DNA of 64,000 nucleotides from Bolinopsis microptera (lineage: Eukaryota > Ctenophora > Tentaculata > Lobata > Bolinopsidae). The first letter of the stretch is position 1. The number at the start of each line of letters is the position of its first letter. The stretch spans positions 11,085,837 through 11,149,836 of the forward strand of contig NC_087080.1 in assembly GCF_026151205.1 (NCBI RefSeq), given 5' to 3'. The notes beneath the pieces are model-generated. The model was not told the DNA's origin. It searched no databases and was given only the letters and a program-made list of their open reading frames with translations. This document shows, piece after piece, positions 56,516 to 64,000 of the stretch. The position numbers were made by a program, and so were the translations under genes.

Positions 56516-57519
56516 TATTTTTGAATTTATTAAATTTAATCTGAGAATGAAGTATAAAGAAATTTTTAATTAACACTGTACCTATAGTTTAAGATATTTA
56601 TAGCTTATTATAACCATTGACACAAAGGCCATAATCTTTCGCCAGCTCTCCAATATCCACCATGAAGCTGCATTTTATATCCTTGAACTACACAATATAA
56701 ACTAAAGTATGTTTTAGTGTAGACTTTTTATCACAACAAGACTGCAACCTATAGTAACAACTATTATAAACAGAACCCCTAATGTCTACTAAAAAATTTC
56801 TTCTAGTCCTAATATGAGCCTTGTCTCTAAAAACCTAACTGAACTAGCGTTTCGGTGTGTGCAAAAGCTTTCAGGCACGCGCATTCCTTGCCCCGTTAGT
56901 TACCTGTCCTTCCAAACCCAAACTAGCAGTCAAGGACAAAAAGTCATACACCAAATAGGCATTATATTTTATGAATTGTTTTACATATTTTTATTCTGTA
57001 AAATGTGCTAAAATTAAATTTCATGTTTCATTGAAAAAAAACAAGAATTTCGCCGCGGTTACACCACGCACGATTAATTTTCCCTGCTTAAACCGTTAAC
57101 ATTTGCAACTAAACGAAAAGATAATTTTATCGATCAATAAAAATTAGATATTGAATTATTTTGTTGTTAAAAAGTTGCAATATTTTCATCGTAATTTGTT
57201 ATTGCGCGCGTGCAGGATAATCGAATATTTAGTACGCCGCGCACAAACTTTGGGCTAATTTAGTTTGAACGGCATCGTTTGACAATTGAAATTCGCGTTG
57301 GATACTGCAATTAACTAACACATGCCGAGCGTCGTGCGCAGCATAACAGACGCTTCCTATACTCATGATTATAGGGGAGTGGTCTATATTGCGAAGGAGC
57401 AGACTTTTGTCGTCAACGTAGGACCGTCGGGCCACCTCATATATCCAAACCCGATTACTTATTCCCTACGATCCTTTTGCCTTCGGCAAGAGCAGGGAAA
57501 AAATGATATCCGACTAATC
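56516..57519. other. 1 kb without recognisable genes
   Basis: AT-rich. The short frames at 56814-57011 and 57229-57537 show no family signature. Confidence 0.45.
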
Positions 57520-57880
57520 ATACTTTATAATGGTTAAAGATAGTCACTAAGATAGTGAGGATGTTGACTTGGCCGTAGATGAATGACGTTTGTGCACTTA
57601 TGACGCAGTATATCTTTCCTAGGACATGTCTACGGGCAATGTATGTCACCACAGAGGGCAGAATATTGCTGAGGATATATAGCAAATCAGCAACTGCCAG
57701 ATTCTGGACGTGTCAAGAGAAGTGAAATTTTATCCATTTCGATTGCATTATATCGAATTGAAGAGAAGATGACGATGGTGTTTCCTAGTAGACCTAGTAT
57801 AGTGACTACAGTTGCCCAGATTGCTGTAAGGGGATAACCTGACAATCGACAGGAAAAGTTCCAGCGAACTTTTGTTTGTT
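57520..57880 (-). pseudogene. Rhodopsin-class GPCR remnant, TM1 to TM3
   Basis: The minus strand reads WATVVTILGLLGNTIVIFSS (TM1 with GN), RYNAIEMDKISLLLT, a frameshift near 57715, then VQNLAVADLLYILSNILPSV (TM2 with LAVAD) and CVISAQTSFIYGQVNILTIL (TM3), ending FNHYK near 57522, where DRY would lie. It lacks TM4-7. Probably a diverged paralogue or the other half of the remnant at 44889-45530. Confidence 0.8.
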
Positions 57881-58806
57881 GACACCATCTTGAAATCCTT
57901 AAAATGTGGATAAATCATGAATTCCAAATTAATATAATTTACAGTACACACCAGTGTATGTCTACTAAAGAATACTCTTACTAGATTCAGGATATTTCAG
58001 CGTGGCACCTTCTTGTTTGTTTATTTTTTAGAACATGTTCCCAATCTTGTATTGGAAAATGGCCCAACTCAATACTGAGTGTGAATAAAGGTGGTACCTG
58101 CAAGGATATTCATTGAACACTTAGAGTTCTGTAAATCTGCAGTTACAATTTTTCTGGAATATTTCTACTAATTCTAATTCTGATTGATATTATATCTCAA
58201 CCCCTATGGCCTACGCCCTACATCCTTCCAAATTTCAAATTTTTGCACAATGTAACAAAGAGAGTGATATGTTCATTATATTCCAGATAACACTTAAAAC
58301 ATAAAATCGTTGTAATTTTATTAAATGTAGATTTCCTGGTTGCTTCAGTCCGCTTTAAAGTCGGAAATAAAAAGTATGTAACGTCTTTAATATGTCTTTA
58401 AAGTTAGATAAACCGATTAAACAAGGCTAAAACGAGCAAGCACACGTACGGCATGTTATGCTCACTCCATGACTATTCATAACTTTGGTTGTGATCGATA
58501 TTTTTTGATGAAGTAATAAGTATTGTTCAGGAAATCCGAATACTCACAAAGTTATTGTCATTGTCTAATAAAATCCATAATTTTTACAGTACAGCTCAGC
58601 TAGATCAAGATAATGAAGAGAAATTAAAACATAACTGATTTTTAAAATTTCCTCGAACAAATCTTTCGACTAGTAGGATGGTTCCAAATTTTAATCTCAG
58701 TTTCCTGTTTTCTATGTAAACTTAATACCTTTTCAAAACAGATTTTCCAACAATTCTAAAACTTGAATTTTGAGTAACCTAATGTTTTTCAACAATTTCA
58801 GTAGTC
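57881..58806. promoter_or_regulatory. Region upstream of CDC73
   Basis: No coding sequence. A branch/acceptor-like ATTTCAG at about 58801 lies six bases before the CDC73 start codon, so a 5' UTR intron is likely and the promoter may lie several hundred bases upstream. No clear TATA box can be assigned. Confidence 0.4.
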
Positions 58807-61160
58807 ATGGCTGATCCTCTGACATTATTGCGTCAATTCAACATCAACAAACGTGATGTCACTGAAACAAATGAGCAGATTATATTTGGAGAGTTTTCTT
58901 ACCTCAAAAATGTAAAAACCAATTACATGGTTTACAAAGCTGGCGAAAGTAATGCAAAGGACTATTATACTTTAGAAGCTCTTCATTTCCTGCTAAAGAA
59001 TGTTAGTATTCCCCATCCTATCTATGTCCAAAAAGCTGCAGCAGCAAAAGTACCTGTTGTTAATCGTGTGGATCGTAAAGCTTTGCTTGCCTACCTCAAT
59101 GGGGATACAGACACTTCAGCAAGTATTGATAAAAGTGCGCCTCTTGAACTTGGTGCTAGTCGTGCAGCTCCTTCTAAGCGACCAGGAGACCATGTTGAAT
59201 CTCAAGACTTCAAAAAAGCCAAGATCGAAGCATCTCACAAGGAGAGTCAAATCCTGCAAGAGAAAACTGCTCTGGCTGCAAGATATGCAACTAGACCTGA
59301 CCCCGTGATTGGTGGCATATCACTAACAAGTGGTGATGTCGGCTCTTCTCTTAGTGAAGCCATGAGTGTAGAAACAATTGCTGCTATCAAAGCTAAGAGG
59401 TTTGCCAAAAAGCGTAGCACCATCAGAGGTGTCCCCGAAGAAGACATGGAGGCAGTATCCTTGGAAAACAGAGCTTTTATCGAGTCCGAAATTGATGTCA
59501 CTCGTGATATCATCAGTAAGGAGAGGATATTGAGGAACAGAAACAACATTCTTCAGAGTGTAGGAAGGACGTTCACAAACATACTGTCAATATCTATTGT
59601 AAAAAGTAGAGCTGATACCTCTAAACCTGCTCACACCACTGTTGCATCTCACACTGAAGACAAAACGAAGCAACTTCCTCCTAAATCATACAGCAGATAC
59701 GACCAGGAACGATTCAGAGGCGAAAAGGAAACTGAAGAATTCAAAATTGATACTCTTGGAGGGTTTGCGAGTATGAAAAAGTCATCATCAGCAGCTACAC
59801 CAAGTAGGACACCCCAACATACTAAAACACCACCTCGTCAACAAGTTTCCAGAGTCCCAGTTCCTGTCAAACCCAATAAAGCTCAGAAACGAGGTTTTTA
59901 TTAGTTTATTGATCTATATATGATCTATATATTATATACTGTGGATTATCATTTAAGATTAAAAATATGTAATAATATCTTACTTATTAGTTATTACTTA
60001 TTAACTTATTGACCGATTTCTAACTTAAAATAAATCTCATTATTTCAGAATCTAAAACTCCCATCGTAATTGTTCCATCATCGCTCAGCTCCCTTATCAC
60101 TTTGTACAACGTCAGAGAATTCCTTCAGGACAATCGGTAAGAAATATAAAATATTAGAAATCTTTTGAATCACAAAAAAGGAAATAGGAAGCATTAATTA
60201 ATAATGAATGTGATATTTTTAACAAGATTATTGTGATGATTGCATCTGCATCAATTATGGTTTTATTATTGCATTTCCGTAGATTCATCACTGCTCAAGA
60301 TCAGCAAGCACAAGGATACAGGAAGCAGTCAGAAGTGACCATAAGTCGCAAGCGAGACTTGGTCGAGATAAATTTACTCAGAGGTCACGCAGCCCCGGCA
60401 ACTGGCGAAAACCAGGTCAGTTTCCTGTTTCTGTACTTCACACTTCATTATCAAAACCTTGTCAATATTCTGGAAAACATGTACTAAAATATTATATTGT
60501 ACTTTTAGTGGCTCGCCACTCCGTCCATAGTATCGACACATATTCTAACATAAGTTCTGACCAGATCAAACATAACCCCATTCTAACACTCATGACCACA
60601 GGTTGTAACGATCCCGTACAGAATAATAGACTGTCCCCTGCAGCGCCTCGAACACAAGGACTGGGAGAGGGTTGTGGCTGTGTTTGTCGCGGGGCCTTCC
60701 TGGCAGTTCAAGGGCTGGCCCGGCCTCACTCCAGATGGCAGCCCAGTCAACATCTTTACTAAAAGTTAGTATTCGAGATTTTCATTTTCAATTAAAACAA
60801 GTCCTGCATAGAATTCCGTGCTTTATTAGAGCAGTGGTTCCCAATCCTTTAAACCGTTCCTCTCAGTGCAGGCATTCCACCTGAAGTTTGAGGAGGTTCC
60901 CCTGGAAAAGAATATCACCAAATGGGATGTGTCAGTCCTGACTGTCAGTAAAAACAAGAGACATTTGGACTCTGTCAGCGCACTTAAATTCTGGGAACAT
61001 CTCGACAAGTTCGTCTCTTTTTATCTTTTCTAATTTATTTTTTAACTTTAAATTACCATGATAGTTTTAGAATTTTGTGTTACCAGATCCACTTAAGCTG
61101 TTTTTACTGATCGCAATTCCCAGGTTTATTCTGAAGAACAAACGCCATCTCCGATTCTGA
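58807..61160 (+). CDS. CDC73: Parafibromin / CDC73, PAF1 complex subunit (six coding exons, 549 aa)
   Basis: Exons 58807-59893, 60049-60136, 60283-60415, 60602-60764, 60867-61008 and 61124-61160 join in frame with GT-AG borders. They give 549 residues; human parafibromin has 531. The N-terminus [51 protein letters not shown] and [19 protein letters not shown] follow the family closely, as do [20 protein letters not shown] and [19 protein letters not shown]. The C-terminal Ras-like domain includes [40 protein letters not shown] and the final NKRHLRF. The protein acts in the nucleus with RNA polymerase II (elongation, histone modification). The five introns are only about 100-190 bp. The first exon is very long and a 5' UTR intron probably precedes it. 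No damage seen. Confidence 0.95.
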
Positions 61161-61894
61161 GCTCAGTGTCCTGTAGCTGTACTACATCTACAGATGTGTA
61201 CACTAATTTTATTCGAGATTTTTTGTTGAAACAGTCCGAGACACTCTAAGAAAGTAAAGTTTCACTATATGAATTGTTGGAAGGATAAATTGAAATTGAG
61301 CATTGGACTGCCGGTGGAGGTTAAATACTGCGTTTAATTATTTTAATTGTAAGGTTGAGAAAGAGCAATCGGAATTTTTAATAATAATGAATTTATGAGT
61401 TTTCAATTTTTGCCGTCGGAAGAAATAGTGACTATTTAAGAATAAATGCCCAAAGAATTTTGGTGAACCCACTTTTGGGTAGAATAGCATGAGATGTTTC
61501 GCACCACTCGTACAGTTATCAAATTGCACAAAGATCATTCGGTGGACACTGTCACGTGACACCACTTGCAGAGGCTGACGATAAAACATATTTATATTGA
61601 TGTTTTAACAGTATTAATATTGTTCCTCTTCATTATGATGAGTTTTAGAATTAAACAATGAAATTCATGTGAACCACTTTAATTCATCAGAATTTCTTCA
61701 TAAAGATATTGTTTAATTCTTGTAGGTTCGTCAATTTAATTGATATTAAACCACGATTAACAAACATGATAGAGCTGGAAAAATAAAAATTACGATATTG
61801 CAGCTTACATATATTTGATTTAAACTACACGTCTGTTCATTAATTAATCACTGAAAGCCTCTCTTTTATGTATAGCATTTAGCAGGTATGCGAA
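61161..61894. promoter_or_regulatory. Spacer between CDC73 and Hikeshi (3' UTR plus promoter)
   Basis: About 730 bp, AT-rich, no gene. CDC73 polyadenylation and Hikeshi transcription start should both fall here. An AATAAA-like AATAAAA occurs near 61780. Confidence 0.45.
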
Positions 61895-63967
61895 ATGTTT
61901 GGCTACATCATTGCTGGACAGTTGCCAAACACGAACTTTGAACGAGTCTCGGAGACTGAATTCCTCTCCAATCTAACGGTGAGTTCGTAACAAATAAGGG
62001 GGGGGGGGGGGGGGGTTGTGAAATAACTTCCGATGTTTATTTTGTGATGGACCGGATTGAAAGCAACGTCCTGTAGAATCATATAAAATAAACAAATAAG
62101 ATATTGACATAACAGGCGAACTCCTAAATTAGCATATCTGCAGGTAAGGAAAATGAAACTGCATATTATATCTAACGAAGAGTGTCATAAAATAAATAAT
62201 CCTGAATCCACCTGGAACGTAAACCTAAAATCAGTCTGAATCTGAGGGCTATATTTGAAAACAACCCAGGTAATAAACTTGTACAATGAATTTAAAGATT
62301 TAACCACCTCTAACGCAGTCAGGATCCTCATCATAATAGAAGTTGTCATAATAAAGGTTGTTGCACGTGACCTTTATACCTCCTTTGTTGATGTAATCAT
62401 CTTGACACGTAATGTCGAGTACTGACCCTCCTCGTAACCGGCCAGGAATTGTTTGTACGTGTTTCCATCTTTTTGGAAATGCCGAGCAACCTGGATGGTA
62501 CTTTAGTGGATAACCTCCTAATATCAATTATCCTTTTTCCTTGTACTTGAACCAAGTTAAATGGCTACTGGAGGTTCAAATTAATCACGTCTTTTTCAAT
62601 TTATATATTATATCCAAATTATTATCTATTTATTAATTTACATATACCTTGATTTGGCTGGACACGCCACATGATGGATGCAGTATCTGTATCATTGTAG
62701 ACGATCATACCAGGAAGCCTTTCACCCCAGATACTTGTGCAGACCTCCTTTATAGAAGTGACAAAATAATAATGGAAGATATAATATCCATCTAGAATTA
62801 AATGCAGGGAGGATTTTGTTCTGTAGAAAGTCCAGGTTTTGATTTTATGGGACTGTCCCAGTGCAGTTGAGGAAATATTCTCGAAAGAATCCATACAATC
62901 AGGCAGGCGTACACCTATTTCACGTCCAAAGCTGACAACAATTCTTCCAGCGTTGTTGTCAGCGTCAGAGCTATCAAATAAAGTTATGTCTATTTTGTGA
63001 TAAGACCCCATCTCTGAGGCAGTAGTTATTTGAAAACATCTGCTTATGTTTCGTCTGTGGCCTCTTCCTACTTCAATCCAACCTGAAAGAATGGTATGAG
63101 TATTTCTTAGACTTACTTGCTCTGTAACGCGAGTTTAGGCATAAAAACTTCTAATTTTAATATTGCTGGGATGCTGATTGCTCTATAACGGTGGAGATAG
63201 ATTGAGATAGCTCATACCTTCCGGGTATCCAAGAGCTAATTGTGTCATGCTCAGCATAGTTGTCATGCTCAGCATAGTTGTCATGCTCAGCATATTTGTC
63301 ATACTCAGCATAGCGATCAGGATGTTGTGCGAAAGAACCATCTTTGCGATTCTTTGTGATTCTTTTATATTCGTTGTGGTGGCAAATTGTGAGAGAAAAA
63401 AACGTTGCAGAGCGTCTAGAAAGTTCAACTTTATGGGCAGATGGTCACATCAACTGACTCTAGGAGTCCGGACATATAAATAAAGTTTGTCACCTCATAT
63501 GTTAAATACCGTGACTTAGTCGCTAAAGACATAACATTTTATGTCAGCTTACCAGACTGAAAGAGATTAAATATAGTCACATATTACGAAATATCAACTT
63601 AAATGCTGAGAAGTAGAAGAATAACTTGTTTTAAATGACACTTTGATATTCTGAATTTCAGTTATCTGTTCCAGAGTCCAGACGGACTCGAAATATTGAC
63701 ATCTGTTTATCATTTTCAAGAATTCGTAAAATAATATTTATCTGCTGTATTCTGTAATAGGAAAATAGTCCAAAAAATGAATTTGCGATGTCAAATTACA
63801 ACATATTTGTATGTATCTTTATTAAAAGTTTTAAAATATTGGTTTATTTTTCAATTGTTAAATATCCAAAGCAAAGTAACCACTATAATTCTCAAAATTT
63901 CAGGTAACAAGCAGTGCACTTCACATTGTTGTTTTCGTGTCGGAACCATTTCCCGAGGGTTACGGAG
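61895..63967 (+). CDS. HIKESHI: Hikeshi (Hsp70 nuclear import carrier), first two coding exons; continues past the window
   Basis: Exon 1 (61895-61978) encodes MFGYIIAGQLPNTNFERVSE..SNLT, matching the family start MFG..vAGr.v. Donor ACG/GTGAGT. Exon 2 starts after TTTCAG at 63904 and reads VTSSALHIVVFVSEPFPEGY, matching the conserved HvvVF..g..PFPEg.ggsv block. It likely ends at GGAG/GTAATG (63967). The remaining ~140 residues lie beyond the window. Hikeshi carries ATP-bound Hsp70 into the nucleus during heat stress. Intron 1 is 1925 bp and contains an antisense gene, far longer than the CDC73 introns next door. Confidence 0.9.
61998..62015 (+). repeat. 18-base poly-G tract 20 bp after a splice donor
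   Basis: Uninterrupted G18 in Hikeshi intron 1 (C18 on the strand of the nested gene). G-runs can form quadruplexes and are prone to length change; it may also be misassembled. Confidence 0.95.
62300..63341 (-). CDS. Secreted protein with C-terminal sushi/CCP domain, nested antisense in Hikeshi intron 1 (three exons, 258 aa)
   Basis: Exons 63341-63218, 63082-62648 and 62517-62300 join in phase 1 at both borders (GAAG/GTATGA, CAG/GTTGG, CAAG/GTATAT, TTAG/GAGG). The start MVLSHNILIAMLSMTNMLSM gives a signal peptide whose core is a hexapeptide repeat (MLSMT+N/T/Q, four units). The middle exon (about 145 residues, GWIEVGRGHRRNISRCFQIT to ASIMWRVQP) is a beta-rich, Cys-poor region that I do not recognise. 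The last exon has the CCP pattern: GCSAFP, GRLRGGSVLDITCQDDYI, GGIKVTCNN and DPDC, giving four cysteines for two disulphides. Function unknown; adhesion, defence or receptor roles are typical for the fold. No damage seen. Confidence 0.75.
63243..63315 (-). repeat. 18-bp coding minisatellite in a signal peptide
   Basis: Four units of ATGCTGAGCATGACAACT (reverse strand) encode the MLSMTT repeat that forms the hydrophobic core of the signal peptide of the nested gene. The length is a multiple of three, so copy-number changes keep the frame. Confidence 0.9.
63342..63903. other. Rest of Hikeshi intron 1, upstream of the nested gene
   Basis: No coding evidence. It should hold the promoter of the nested antisense gene. 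The short frames here lack ATG or family signatures. Confidence 0.4.
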
Positions 63968-64000
63968 GTAATGTCAAGTTATTCAAATTATTCAAGTTAT

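Overview
The window is nuclear DNA of an invertebrate animal. It is AT-rich and packed with transposons. On the right it carries two conserved single-copy genes with short spliceosomal introns (CDC73 and Hikeshi). Elsewhere it holds class A GPCR remnants, Penelope, CR1/Jockey-like and RTE-like LINEs, hAT, mariner, pogo and TTAA-type elements, Helitrons and an interstitial TTAGGG-type telomere patch. Short introns, amplified GPCR debris and a Polinton-like polymerase would suit a cnidarian, sponge or similar invertebrate, but the sequence does not settle the phylum. LAYOUT. 1-9973 (minus): most of an autonomous Helitron. Its spliced gene encodes an N-terminal hydrophobic protein, a 2A ribosome-skipping motif, an SGNH esterase, an AlkB-like dioxygenase, long low-complexity repeats, a HUH Rep with two tyrosines and a Pif1 helicase. 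It has a nonsense codon and two frameshifts. 10215-17527 (minus): a decayed Polinton-type DNA polymerase B with an OTU-like region and exonuclease motifs. A 1.1 kb TTAA element splits it, and its 4.1 kb intron holds a mariner MITE, a 'cloverleaf' element and a 5'-truncated Penelope element. 17947-19646 (+): a possible 67-aa three-exon gene whose first intron took up the same cloverleaf element and a hAT MITE. 19.6-31 kb: mariner and pogo elements, two copies of a 1.1 kb repeat (one filled by pogo, one empty), a hAT remnant, and an RTE-like LINE end split by a long-TIR element. 31-44 kb: a 33-bp satellite, non-coding repeat family E, nested TIR and cloverleaf elements, a TA-flanked transposon with many copies of a CCCCTAAAAYGTCA motif, and a giant foldback. 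44.9-57.9 kb: two pieces of rhodopsin-type GPCR pseudogene flank a 10 kb LINE cluster. In it one minus-strand LINE can be followed through three clean insertions (Helitron, 3.1 kb element, hAT MITE), and a plus-strand LINE is cut by two more. 58.8-64 kb: CDC73 (six coding exons), then Hikeshi (first exons), with a secreted sushi-domain gene nested antisense in Hikeshi intron 1. HOW IT FITS TOGETHER. Only the last 5 kb looks like ordinary working gene space: transcription elongation (CDC73), Hsp70 nuclear import (Hikeshi) and one secreted protein. The rest is a layered transposon record, where interrupted reading frames and empty/filled sites give exact element ends, target duplications and relative ages.
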